Assembly (NCBI RefSeq): GCF_036324505.1
Contig: NC_086352.1
Coordinates: 13,290,501 to 13,354,500 of the forward strand
Direction of reading: 5' to 3'
DNA length: 64,000 nucleotides
From: Eleginops maclovinus
Taxonomy: Eukaryota; Chordata; Actinopteri; Perciformes; Eleginopidae
Each line of letters opens with the position of its first letter. Position 1 is the first letter of the stretch. Made by a program: the position numbers and the translations under genes. Positions 35,123 through 58,959 of the stretch are shown here, in pieces. The notes beneath the pieces are model-generated. The model was not told where the DNA came from. It saw only the letters and a list, made by a program, of their open reading frames with translations, and made no database searches.

Positions 35123-35789
35123 CTAAAAATGATACTGTCCACTTCGTTGTTTTTGTATTTACCCACTCATTATATTATCAAGAGATAAAAAAAGTGTGTG
35201 TGTGTGTGTGTGTGTACAGCAGCTTTGGGTGGGTCAACAGAGAGTGAACTGAAAACGTTTGTACGAATAGCAATAACAAGAGGCCAACAGTTCCTCATAA
35301 TATTAACCAAAAGAGCTGTTTAAATAAAAATATTTTTAGAGAAAACACAAATGATTCCATGCATATAGGCACGCATGGATCCAGGCCTGTAAAATTGTTA
35401 CAGCAACGGATTTGGTTTTGTTGGACTACATAAACACCATTAGCACTGGCCTTATGAAACACCTTATTTTCTCAGTTTAAATACTTATAATTGTTACATG
35501 TATGAATAAGTAAGAACAACCCCTTACAATGGGTTGCACTTGTCCTTGTTTTGGCAAAATGAAGAGTTTAAGGCACAGCAATTGTTTGACAAATCTCAGA
35601 CATTAAGTGATTTGATTTCTTTCAAAAAGTACTTCCAGAATCAGAGAGACCACTTTGAACCTCATCCACCTTTATCCTTTTAACTAAAACTAAGAAGAGT
35701 TGGTGGACATTTTTTACTGGAATAAATCCAGTGTTGACTGTAATCAAATCCAATATGATAAGATCGAAACCTAAAAAAGTGATGTGGAA

Positions 35790-36150
35790 GTCACAGCAGT
35801 CAACCCCACTAATTATTCTCCGTTGTAGTCCTTAGCTTACTGCTGTAACATAGTGACATCAGTACTTCTATTGGTCAGTGCTCCAACACATTGCAGGTGA
35901 TAGGCTAAGGGGTGGGACATCTCTAAGCGGTTGACCAATCACAATAGTGCCGACCAGCTAACCAATCAGAGCAGACTGGGCTCTGGTTTCAGACAGAGGG
36001 TGAAGAGAGGTGCTGCAGCACAGGCAGTATGAGAAAAATAAAGACCATATTCAACATTAAAGCATGGAAACATGTCCAAGTAGATGCACAAAATACAAGT
36101 ATAAACCTGAAAGTTAGCATAATAGGGCCCCTTAAAAGTTATATATTTGG
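35790..36150. repeat. Dispersed percomorph repeat (full-length-like copy)
   Basis: 'aaacatgtccaagtagatgc' (about 36068), 'caaaatacaagtataaacct' (about 36089) and 'agcataatagggcccctt' (about 36116) match the conserved end of a very common perciform repeat. The middle part 'accaatcagagcagactggg' (about 35960) also belongs to it. A copy in the opposite orientation occurs at 60965-61290. Confidence 0.6.
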
Positions 36151-36893
36151 GTCAGGACTTTTCATTTTCAAAGTCAGATAAATGCAGCTCCAATAGAAGC
36201 TAGAGTATATAGCTTGCTTAGCAACACAATCTTCCGTCTATGAAGTTGTTTAGTATTGCTGATTGTACTACCCTTCTCTCAACATCTTTATATTCTGCAG
36301 TCGTTTATCCCAAATCGGCCTCTGACCACCAGAGTCTGTCATTGTTTTTTTTTGGTCTGATTTTCTGATTCTCAGTCTCTGCATCTTTTTACTGTTTGCA
36401 TCTTCACTACGAAAATTCCCCCAAACAAATATTTCGTAGTTTAAAGCTCTGTAGTTAAAATATATCCTTAATTGTAAAATATTGGACACATACAGGCACC
36501 ATTGAAATCTTAGGGCCTTCAATACTGTTATTTAGTATATGCAGTATGTTGGACATTTTCATTTATTTTATCCTGTAGTTTTTCAATTGTCATCAATGGG
36601 CAACTCTGCTTAATTCCAAGATGTGGGATTAAGTTGACAGACACTCACTTAATGTTGATTCCAACCAGATCAACTGTTCAGTATGTCCTCCATCTTGCTC
36701 TTTGTTTCACTGGCGGTGAAAAGTGTCCCGCTGTATCCACAAATGATCTTTAGCAAGGCTTACATTCCTGCAGTGGGGTGAACATGTCCCATCTGGGGTC
36801 ACAAAGTATCACATTCTCATTTTCTACTTGTTTTTGTGAACGCAAACACTTCTTTCTCCTCACTGAGGCCACCAATGATGAATAACAGGTTTT

Positions 36894-43638
<6,745 letters not shown>

Positions 43639-43639
<1 letters not shown>

Positions 43640-44010
43640 CCTTGTTGTTGCCTATCCGATGCCCTCCGCTCTCCTCTTCTCCTCATCCGACGCTCTCACT
43701 GCGTTTAGGGGAATCTTTCCTCCCCTGCGTGTCTCCTCCCTGCGGTGCTGACCCGGGGGGACGAACAAGCGCTCCGTGTTTCTTCCGTGGCTCTCCTCTA
43801 CTTTTACCGCTGACCGGACACCGATGCTGCTGCACTACCAATATGCATTTATTGCATCCACATGTCACTGCAGAGATGTTTCCTCCGGTGTTTCTCTTTC
43901 AGTTTGCAGCATCTGCTCCGCTCCGCCTGCGCTCCGGCTTTTGAGCGCACCGGTACAGCGGCGGGATATCACCGAGAGGGGGAGAGAGGAGGGGAGGGTG
44001 GAGGTGCAGG
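43639..44010 (-). promoter_or_regulatory. kcnk2: kcnk2 first exon and GC-rich promoter
   Basis: A CpG-richer block on AT-rich background (for example tccgctccgcctgcgctccg near 43917). On the minus strand the first exon ends ...CAACAAGGA with donor GTAAGC (43633-43638). An in-frame TAG lies five codons upstream of the split ATG, so the reading frame starts at the junction. The transcription start is not resolved. Confidence 0.6.
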
Positions 44011-44589
44011 ACAGGGAGGTGGTTCCCAAACACAGAGGGAGGCCATACAGGCTTTCAAAAGCCCCCCCTGTACATATTCTATGATTATTCACTTCATGTA
44101 TAGGAAAATACTGATAGAGGCCAAGATACTCTGATGTAGTTTCAGTCTTATAAAGTCAGATTCAACGTTCTTAGAGCAATTGTTCCCACGCATTTTGACG
44201 CCTACAGTTAGGTCGGATTACTTAGTCAGTTAGAAATGTAGAACAAGAAGAAAATGTATAGGCTGTTTCCACAAATATTCTTTCTTATTTTTTGATGAAA
44301 ATAAAATGCATTGTTTGCATTGCTCTTGTAATGTCTAAAGTAGTAATCTAATTACATATCTTAATACATTCAAACATTATTTATTTTTGTAATTAGGTTA
44401 CACTACACTACCCAACCCTAGTGAAGTCTTGTCCAGTGTCTTGTCTCTTGTGGCATATGTTGCATCAGGTGTGGAAAAAACTTTCAGAACTTGTTGAATA
44501 TTTTCTGGAGGACAAAAGATCTAAAACTTCTTCTGGCCTCTTATCCATCTTATGGCAAGAAATGCAAGTTTATGTTTGCCTTTCAGACC

Positions 44590-44672
44590 TTTAATCATGT
44601 CGAGTCCTCATACTTTAATCCTTTGACCTTATTGAGGGGTCCCCCCAAGGTTGGAAACTGCTGCTGGGGCAA
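44590..44672. repeat. hAT/MITE-like end, reverse orientation
   Basis: The minus strand of 44645-44672 reads GCAGTTTCCAACCTTGGGGG, an imperfect match to the motif at 41337-41356. The internal body is not recognisable. Confidence 0.28.
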
Positions 44673-45296
44673 AGAGCTGTGTTTGTAAGATGTCTAATAG
44701 AAACAAATGGATTAAGTTAATTATTTATGAGGTTTTAAATATTCCTTTATATGTAAATCACATTTTTTACCATGATCTGCATGCGTGCTTGGTAGGGTTG
44801 GAGATGTTCTTTTCACTTTGCTTTCCATTGGAAAACAAAACAACCCATTGTAGGTCCAGTCTGTTTAAACTGCAGTATGTCATGTATGCAATGGAAATGT
44901 TCTCTTGATGTTTGACCAGTATAGATAAACTCTCTGAGGGAACAAAACGCTGGTTTATTATCACACTCATCCTCTACAATCAAACACATCCTATTTGCTC
45001 AAGGACATAAAGCAATATTTCCATGGTCGTAATGTAAATGTGTTTGGGTCGTTAAAGAGGCTGAGTTTCCTAATTTCTTATGAGCAGATCTCTAATTATT
45101 ACAAGATTCAAAGTGGTGCCTTTGCTTGATTCTTTGTGGATTGACTAAGAATGTATGTTAGTTGAGGAAGCCATAGCTATCTTAATAAAAACGGTTTGCT
45201 CTTTATGTGTTAAGTATCTATAATAAACACTGATCTGGTGTCATCCATCTCTCGTGCTCCACTGGTTTTACTCTCTTTCTTTTTCTTTCCATTAAT

Positions 45297-45316
45297 CCCC
45301 CCCCCCCCCCCCCCCC
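45297..45316 (+). repeat. Poly-C tract (20 C) after a pyrimidine run
   Basis: Twenty consecutive C, preceded by about 30 bp of mostly C and T. The complementary strand is a G20 run. It lies about 1.3 kb upstream of the kcnk2 promoter. Confidence 0.9.
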
Positions 45317-45607
45317 GCCTCTGTCTCTCAGCCCCTGATGGGAAATTAATAGCAGTTTAAATGTTCTTGTTTCCACTTCATGACTTCAACATCTTAACAT
45401 TAATTACACGCCTATTTATACAGCTAAAGATAGATACTGTGTGTGTGTGCGTGTTGTGACAGTGTGTGTGTGGGCACTCCATGTGGGTTTCTGTGTAAAT
45501 TGCATTCTTTGTAACACATGTAGTGTTTGTGTGTGTGGGCAGGTAGGATGTGTGTTACATGTAGTCCTTGTGTAAGTGAACACGCTCAATTGTATCTGTG
45601 CATGGCT

Positions 45608-45609
<2 letters not shown>

Positions 45610-45646
<37 letters not shown>
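45610..45646. repeat. (TG)n microsatellite, about 18 units
   Basis: Pure TG run with further short TG-rich stretches on both sides (45438-45660). Confidence 0.95.
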
Positions 45647-45649
<3 letters not shown>

Positions 45650-46094
45650 TGTTAGTGTTAGAGAGAGAGCATAATCAAGGGTCACAGTCTCGCCCCACCT
45701 GTCTAAATGTATCGACACACCTGCTGCTCAGTGTAGGCAGACAAAAGACCACATTTGTCCCTGTTCTTTTACAGTGTGCAGAACCTGCTGATCAGTGCAG
45801 TCTAATAACTAAACTCTTTTTTTTATATCATCATTGATGTTACGTTATTGCTTGTATTTGCAGTTTCTTAGTGAACCAAACTGATTTGAGGACAGTCTCT
45901 TAATGCATTGATGGCACATTTACTAAGAATGCATTGTGCTATTTGTCCAATTGACTAACGTGTTTAACAACACTGAATGCAGGTGGTTGTTTTTCCTGAC
46001 TCTGTCATTCCTCACCTACCCTCTAATTGAACACTTTGCTTCAACCGTTCCTTGGCCAAGATGTTTTGAGTTTTTATCTTCATGGGTGATTGCA

Positions 46095-46165
46095 TTTATT
46101 GTATATATTTATTGGATAAAAGCGTCTGCTAATTAAATGTAATTTGATGTAATGTAATACAGAAA
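46095..46165 (+). repeat. SINE-like 3' tail
   Basis: 'ggataaaagcgtctgct' at 46114-46130, followed by 'aattaaatgtaatttgatgtaatgta', matches the conserved tail seen in many fish SINEs and related elements. The 5' part is not recognisable, so this is a truncated copy. Confidence 0.6.
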
Positions 46166-47249
46166 GCTGATGAAGACTGGAAATCACCTGTCTGTTCACC
46201 TGTCCTTTATTCATTCATTGGGCTGCTGTTTAACATAATATTTCCTGATCAGTTTGCTATTGTTTATTGTATAACGTTGTTTATAATGTGTCCATTTCTT
46301 GCATCTGTAGTCTCTCTCCTTCTTAGCTGCTCAGTGAAAACAGTAATTTGATAACCTTGATAATTAAAGCCCTTATGTAAGCTCACTGACATTGACATTA
46401 TATTTTAGTTATCAAATTGTTTAAAATACCTAAACAGTACAAATGAATCTAGTTTGAACACATTTACATATGTTTGTATGTGCTAGTTTATTTATAACTC
46501 TACTCCACACAGGTTGGTCCTCTGAGTGAAAAATAGACTGATGACTAACACTTGAGAGAAATATTATTCCAGCTGTGTTTTACGTGCCTCTGTTTCTGTG
46601 TATCTTTGTGTCTGGGGCTGCAGGAGCAAATTAAGAAATTGATTGCTTAATGATAGCAGTCAGTCTGGTGCATGACAATTACTGACGCTGATACTTCGTC
46701 ACAGTCAATTTGCACAGCAGTGACCAAATATAGAAGTCTCGTTTCAGCTTGTTTTCCATCATTTATTATCAGTGTTATTCAATCTGTCTGAAGGGTACCT
46801 TTAAATAAAATAAGTTCTCCTGCTTTGGAATGAAACCTTGTTTTAATTAAAACAATTCAACAATTTGTGCTCAACAAAAATGTTGTTTAAACTCTATATT
46901 AGTTTTACAATTATGGTCATCACGAAAAAGTGGTATCATGTAGACCTTTAATTAAGAAGTGAACAAAGAAAACAATTCTCCTCATGCAACAGTGGTGAGT
47001 TTTAATTGGTTGAACCTGTATTTGTTTTAATTTACCAACCATTATTGTCTCATTCATGCAGAAAAACACAGTTACTTCCCAAAATAAAAACTCTCTTACA
47101 GTAAATTAGGTAATTGGTCAAATGTATTTATACCTTCAGGTCAATAAACTGAATCTGGTTTGAAGTTGATAAATATTTCCATGGGTTAAGAACCTTTTTA
47201 TTCAGCAGTATGTGCAGACAAAGCTTTGAATTGGGAGGCTATTCCATTT

Positions 47250-47365
47250 CCACTGTCAGCATGTTGTAGTGTCCCTGGGCAAGACACTTCTGGGGATCGC
47301 CCACAGTATTGAGTCGCTTTGGATAAACCCGTCTAACTGGTGCCATGTAGGGTAATGACTTGTGA
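47250..47365 (+). repeat. SINE-like fragment
   Basis: 'gtccctgggcaagacacttc' at 47271-47290 and 'gtcgctttggataaa' at 47313-47327 match two conserved parts of a common fish SINE-type repeat in the expected order. The segment normally between them is shortened. Confidence 0.65.
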
Positions 47366-47855
47366 GTACCTCTACTGTGCTTAACACATTTGTTTTCACA
47401 CACTGATGTAAATCTAATGGGGAAGTTATGAAATAAGGTGTAATTAATGAGAAAAACTTGCACAGGGGCAAGACATAAGAAGATAAACACGAGACACAGC
47501 GAGGAAAACCTTAACTCCTGAACTGGTAGAAAAACAAATGTGCTCCTTCCTGCCCTTTTCTGACATGACCACAGCAATATGACTTAATAAATGAGTTTCT
47601 GTTGATGCTTCACAATCACTTATACCTTTTTATTTCCATCTGTGCATGTGTGTTATAGGGCTCTTCAGCACAGTGTAAGTGTGCACAAACAGTATGTGTA
47701 CCTGTGTAATGGATGTTTATGAAGTTGTATTTGAGCAGCACAGTTTTTCTAACAGGTCATTGGTCATGACATTTTGGTGCCCCCTCAGATTCCTGTGGAG
47801 AAATGCTGGACATAAGCCTGCAATTAAGTGACCGTGGAGCGGAACTGCCCTCTCC

Positions 47856-47993
<138 letters not shown>

Positions 47994-48083
47994 TGTCAAG
48001 AAGTAAAGTATACAGTATGTGTTGCCAGTGTGCAAGAGAAACATCCTCTCTCCGTCAGTCGTGTAGAAACTGCCCTCTTTCTC

Positions 48084-48206
<123 letters not shown>

Positions 48207-48337
48207 GCCTCTAATAGACTTAGTGCTTCCTCAGGTTTTCTAGTTGTAATGACCTGAACCCAGAAGAATTGGCTTGTGGAATGTGACAGCAACTACTTCA
48301 AACAAACTCATAGTACGGAAATGTGTTTGTGTGTGTT

Positions 48338-48450
<113 letters not shown>

Positions 48451-50141
48451 AGGTTGCAGGTCACGCAAAACGTTTTGCTAATAGGACACACTTTGTCCAA
48501 ATTGGAGTCAACAGAACCTAACTTGTTTTCTTTACTCCATGTTCTCCTTGTCACGAAAGTTCTTATTAGTTGTTGTACTATGATGACCTATTAAGGTTAT
48601 TGTAGGTCAAAAATAACAGTGAAAATTATCTAGCTGGGGGAGGGGGATAATGCTCAGAGAAAAACAGAGAATTCTCCAAAATTAAAGCTTATTATGCCTG
48701 CAGTTGATGACCTTCAAATTATAATTTGCAATCAGCTAAATAGATTTTAGCCCAGTCTCATCACATTATAATAAGGGTCCTGACATCAGGCGTATTCAGA
48801 AAATAAATTATTTAAATGAGGTAACAATGTTGGTAGCACCTCCTCACTAATGTGTGTGTTCACCAGCAGTGTCTGTGGAGCGATGACGTTGATGTAATCT
48901 TGCAAATGAAAGAAAGTTTCTTCTTGTAAATGTACACCTTTGATACAAAATACAACAATTTCCGAGGGTTATAGCTGTGTTGCGAAAACGTAAAAGATGT
49001 GAGAGCTCAGTGAAGGCATTTGAATGCTACAGTATGTTCTCCACATGCATCCATCCAACATCTATCTTTGCTTTCAATCTACAAGCATTATCACTCTCAC
49101 TTCCGACATTATAACATAAACTATGGTAGCATGACTGCACTCAAGGTAACTTCACTACTTTTGAACACTTGTTCTTGTTCAGTAGGCTAGTATTGATTGT
49201 TCACCATGACGAAGCAAAAAGCTTCAGCTCTACTTATACTTATAGTCAGACTCACTGAGGGTCTTAAAATAATTCCAAAGCTTTGAGTTGCGACCTCTGA
49301 TGTGTTGATGAAGGGACAATGGCTGTTGGTGTTGTTATTTGAAGCCCATGCAGTGGATTTACATGTTAGGAGAACATGACCCTATGAACACCAATGACCT
49401 TTAATATTGCCATTACTCTGGTAAGCGTCTGTTGATATTATATTGAGGTCCGGGGTTAAAAATAGTTTGCATAGTTTTGTCTGTTGGGGCCATGAGATAG
49501 TGGCACCTAATCCGTCTTACATAAGGGCTTCTCTATAGGAACTGTGTGTGTGTTTGGGTGTGTGTGTGTGCAGGGGGTATGTGTCCACCAGTGTACAGGC
49601 TTGTGTGAGTATGCATGTGAATGCACTTGGGCTATGCTAAAAACAAACACAACCATGCAGTTGCGTGACATGATGCTGGGAAGCGGGAACAGCCATCAGA
49701 AAATACCATTCCTAGTTTACTTCTAGATCTTTTAAAGGTGAATGTACATTATTTTACATGTTGTTGCTGTTTTTTTGGAGCTGTTGTCTTGTGGGTGCAA
49801 TTAAACTTTGCACAAAATTCAAACATTGTGAAAATTAAGGGGAAGCTTCACGGCTAACTGCAAGTGACCACTGACTTTTTGTCCTCGACAGTACACAAGC
49901 ATCTGTGGCTGAAAGCCATATTGTCCCACAGCATGGTCAAACTAATTATGCTGGTTACTCAAACACAGTCGGGGCTACAGGAGACTCGTGTTAACAATAA
50001 CAGCACATTCTGTGTGGTGTGATCTGTGAGTCGCTGCCCGTTGGTCCAATTTTCTGCATCAGTTCTGCGTCAATCTGGCATCTGTTTGCCTGCTGTGCGT
50101 GAGAAGTAAAAGTGTTTTCTGAATGAAATGCATTGCCATGA

Positions 50142-50269
<128 letters not shown>

Positions 50270-50481
50270 AACTTAAGTTTGCTGTCTCATTGCAGTTGTT
50301 TAAGATTGGATTGAGGGGTAAAAAGCAGTAGTGACAGAATAGAGTGATAGAGAAACTACATGGGGTTAGGAGAAATGGAGACAAAAAAGGGTACACGGAA
50401 AAAAATGATTTGAGATTGAGGCTGCATAGCAGAAGAAATAGTTTGAAATAAAAGAGATTTGTTTACAACACAATGCAATAA

Positions 50482-50497
50482 GTGTGTGTGTGTGTGT

Positions 50498-50576
<79 letters not shown>

Positions 50577-50597
50577 CGTGTACGTGCATGCGTGTGT
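50482..50597. repeat. (TG)n array ending in a GC/GT purine-pyrimidine alternation
   Basis: TG run followed by cgcgcgcgtgcgtgtacgtg, an uninterrupted alternating purine-pyrimidine stretch of the kind that favours Z-DNA. Confidence 0.95.
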
Positions 50598-50673
50598 TTG
50601 TGATTGCAGTTCTATTGGTAATAGTCCAATCATCCGGGTGATTAAAATTTGAACTCAAACACATCTGTAAAGA

Positions 50674-50675
<2 letters not shown>

Positions 50676-50760
<85 letters not shown>

Positions 50761-50767
50761 CACACAC
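50676..50767. repeat. (AC)n microsatellite
   Basis: CA run starting about 80 bp after the TG array that ends near 50597, so the two form an inverted pair. Confidence 0.97.
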
Positions 50768-51844
50768 TGTCTAATCTATACCAGTTGCAGCAGAAGGTCA
50801 GTACAAACATCCCTGATCTTTTGATGTCGGGATATTTGTGGATCCCAGAGGAGAACTCCATCTGTTTGAGACCTATGGCTGTGTGGTTGAAGGACAGTGT
50901 CACTGCTAACTACTGTAACCTGCTTCCATGTCACCTCTCATTCTTGCCAAACCTTCGTCAGTTAAGTGGCTGCTATTTTCATTTTGACTTGTATTAACAA
51001 TAAAATGTGGTTTCCAACGGCTTTGGTCAAAATTGCCGCTGGGGTTCATCTCAAACATTGTCTCCAAGAATTGAGTTGCATGTATTCTAGGACCAGCATG
51101 TTAAATATTGTTATTATTGAAAAAGTAATCGGTGGTATTCGTTAAGCTGTGATTTATAACAAAGTATGAAAGTCATTTTATCTTGTGTGATTTAAAGTGG
51201 TTCTTTAAAGTAGCGATAAACATGTGTTTATAGGACTCCTCAGTACAAGGTTCAGCTCAGCTTTTACTAGCACAGCTGACTTTCTGGCACGATTTAATGT
51301 TTTGAAGTCAGTTATATACAATATTTCTATATCAATCCAGTATATGTACATTTCATTTGGAAGTTACTCATTTCTGAAGTAATATAATTGTTGTATTAGA
51401 AGTGACTGTCAGTGTTACATTAGCACTGACCAACCCATAACAAACATATAGATGAATCTTTAAAGCTTGTTGGACATTAAACATGAGAAATTAATCAAAT
51501 TGGTCAAGAACTAGAGTAGAAATGCATTGAATGAAGATGCAGGGGAAACTGACTTCGGACTGGCGGCTGAACCCACATTTATGAAGGTTAAGGAGGGAAA
51601 TGTTTGTCTTTTCACTGTAAAATCTGAGACCTGTGAGTGGGAAAGACCGTCACACCTTCATAACCTGCGCATGAACCAGGTCAAAGTCACACAATCACAG
51701 AAATACACATCCCCATGTTTGACTCACTGAGAGGCTGAGCACTGTGTCCACTCATTATTTCACAGCTGGTTGGTACACAAACATCCTACTAACATTCACT
51801 TACAGGAAGGGAGATTATCCAATAATTGTTAACATGAGTTTTAA

Positions 51845-51846
<2 letters not shown>

Positions 51847-51926
<80 letters not shown>
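51847..51926. repeat. (TG)n microsatellite, about 40 units
   Basis: Pure TG run of about 80 bp. Confidence 0.98.
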
Positions 51927-52396
51927 TATCACATGAAGTATTTTCATTTGGAAATGTTGAATTTACTCAGTTTCACCAAAAATGAGCATTGTATGTACTT
52001 TATTATGACATGCACTGTTCATTTTTTGACCTTATGTTTATCATAACGGAGGGAACTATCTTTTAAAGTGTATTTAGGATGCAGTTCAGTTTAAAGAGGG
52101 TCAGAGCATACAATGAATATGTGAAACAAGCAAACTGTAAGAAAAGTGAGCTTATTCTCTCTAAAACCTTTGAAAGGAGACCTGAATTCTCAGCTGTTTC
52201 AGAGTTTGGAGACAGCAGTACAAGGTTGGTTAAGTCAAATATCTCCTTTGGGGCCAATGAAAGCTCTTAAATGTGTCAAAACATTCATCAGTGCTGTGAG
52301 ATTAACAGAAGATACAATACACACCCTGGGGAGCCAATGGGACATCAGCACGACGATTACACTGTGCAGCTATGACATAATACTGGGTAATTTACT

Positions 52397-52402
<6 letters not shown>

Positions 52403-52487
<85 letters not shown>
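52403..52487. repeat. (GT)n microsatellite, about 42 units
   Basis: Pure GT run of about 85 bp. Confidence 0.98.
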
Positions 52488-52489
<2 letters not shown>

Positions 52490-52949
52490 AATCTAAAGTA
52501 GCAACTTTAACTCAAGTCGTGAACCAAGGAAACACGTCACAGGTTTTGTAAACATAGAAATGGACAATTTTACTCAAAGTTTTCATTTCATTTCATCTCT
52601 ATGTTTAGGAAACGGTAAGTGGATTAATCCGTTGTGTACATTACTTCTGAATAAACAACTTGGACAAAAAAGAAAAGACAACTGATTTTAGTCTTTGTGA
52701 GAAAGTAAAGTTAGGAGATAATAACTACCTGTTTTTAATCGAGTGTATTCGAGTTCTTTAGATGTGAGTATGTTGTGACTTACTACAGTAACCATCAGAT
52801 TGAATTAGAGTAACAGAGACATCTTGTGGATAAAAACGTGCGGTGCAAACTCTTCCTTTGAGTGTACCTGTGAAAAAAAGACGCAAATACTTCATGTCAC
52901 ACAATGGATTTACCAATTAGGCATTTGTATTTGCAATATAATATTGTTT

Positions 52950-52950
<1 letters not shown>

Positions 52951-53022
<72 letters not shown>
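52951..53022. repeat. (CT)n microsatellite, about 36 units
   Basis: Pure CT run of 72 bp, the only long non-TG/CA array in the window. It lies about 0.8 kb upstream of the cgref1 start. CT/GA mirror repeats can form triplex DNA. Confidence 0.98.
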
Positions 53023-53026
<4 letters not shown>

Positions 53027-53439
53027 AACTGGATGTGAATATTTAAAATGTTATTAATTTCACACGATAATATTTCGCAACATTTCTTTGTTATGTTACA
53101 TTATTATCAGTGATATTCTTGTTATCACTATCATATTATAATTATTATTAGCATTACAATTATGTTGCAATAATTATATAATTATATAATTGAATAATAA
53201 TAATAAAAATAATGATAGCTAGTAAAAGTTTCTCATATATGCTGTGGAGTATAGTGAACAATATTTGCCTCAGTAGTGGATCAAAAATAAGCAGCATAAT
53301 TAGGAAAAGTTGATTAAAAGTTGCCTATCTCAGTACTTACTCTATGTATCGAACAGGGCTAGAATACACTCACTCAGTTGCTCTGCTCCAATGTAGCTGG
53401 CCTGCAGCTCACAATATGAACCACAGCTGTGAGCACTTT

Positions 53440-53731
53440 AAAACGCTCCTCGCGCACTACCGGAATCTGTGTGTGGGTGAGGACGTGGCGGAAACCCTAG
53501 AGAGGAGCGCACTGAATATGCTGTATGCAGACGGAAGATAGAAAGGAGCACAAAGAGGGTCCGCCTGCGCAAACTCACTGACACGACTGTTGTTCCACGT
53601 GGCCCCTGTGATTGACCAAAACACTTGCGCAGTGCAGACCCGGAGGCGCGCGAGCAGGGCGGTGCAGGGCAGAGGTTCTCCAGATGTGAACCTTTAACCT
53701 GCCCGGAATAAAGCTTCACAGTACATCAACT
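53440..53731 (+). promoter_or_regulatory. cgref1: Likely cgref1 promoter and 5' UTR
   Basis: A GC- and CpG-enriched block (for example cggaggcgcgcgagcagggc at 53640) immediately before the ATG at 53732, on AT-rich background. No TATA box is obvious. Confidence 0.45.
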
Positions 53732-57812
<4,081 letters not shown>

Positions 57813-58665
57813 ACGCATACAAACTGTGGATAGTTTCTATTGAAAAAATACCTAAAAACACTGAGAGGACTTCTAATCTTATCCCTACACCTTATCTTTA
57901 TCTTGATTACAATATGTGATACACACATCCAATTCAATTGAAAGATTAACACATAGATGGTTGATACATGAGGAAATAAGAATCCAAAATCTCTTCAAAA
58001 CGAGATACGTAGGCTAGCATATGTGTAATACAACCAAACAAGTACACAACCATGTTAAAAAAAGTAGCAGCACAATGAAAGTACGTATACCAACAACCAA
58101 ATATAACCGTTATACAAAGTAAAAGTATCTGTTATAAAGAGAAATGTATTGAAAATGTCCCGCTCACTGCATTTGTTTTCTACAGTGAGCAAAAATGACT
58201 TAGTTATGAAGAGCTGAAAAAGGGAGAAAACGACTACATTTAAAAAAGCAATATGATGTATATAAGTCAAACAGAAGCCATCCCTAATTGATAAAGTACT
58301 TTTGAATATTTGTTTATTTTCCATGCAAAGTGAAACCGTTGTTCATCTTTTTTAAATAATTTGAAAAGCACAAGATGTGTATTTTGTTTTATTCACTTGT
58401 ATTTATTTAGTTTTTCTAGCATACCTGAAAGAAGAAGCATGTATTTAACGTTCATGTGTTTGTCTTTATAGAAACAGCTTTTCATGAACGCACTGTTTGG
58501 CCTTATTATGTCCGAGCCATGCCAGGGTTTGCACCCAGACTGTTGTTTAGTTACACTGCTCTCTATTACACACAGTTTAGCAAGTGTGCTAAGACACACT
58601 CTGATTTGCCATGAAATTAAATCTGGTCTTCCTTTGGAATTTCTCAATGATTTATTAATTTACTG

Positions 58666-58671
58666 AATAAA
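58666..58671 (+). terminator. cgref1 polyadenylation signal
   Basis: Canonical AATAAA about 850 bp after the cgref1 stop codon. A second AATAAA lies at 58949-58954 and is followed by T-rich sequence. Either could be used. Confidence 0.5.
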
Positions 58672-58959
58672 ATGAGGCCATTTAGGCAGTCAAGTCTTTT
58701 TGGAATGCACTAGTGTATATCTAGTGAGCGTTTTGTTTTGATGATTTAATGTGCCTGAAGGAGTTGGAAACCATAAAATCAGTAAAGGTTAGGTGGTTAG
58801 AAAGTCCCCATTAAAATTACATTAGTGATTATCTGCAATGCAAAGTCTATCTGAGAACTTGACATGTGTTTTCAGTATGAACAACAACGTGTTCAAATGT
58901 TGTCTGTTCACTCTTTCAACCCATTTATGAATTGATACAGCTGAAGAAAATAAAGGAAA

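Noticed and set aside
52824..53057. Open frame rich in Ser-Leu upstream of cgref1
   Set aside because: Most of it is the (CT)36 microsatellite.
53344..53541. 65-codon open frame just before cgref1 as a separate upstream gene
   Set aside because: It lies in the putative promoter/5' UTR, has no Kozak-like start or homologue, and starts at a non-unique Met. It is better regarded as leader or promoter sequence.
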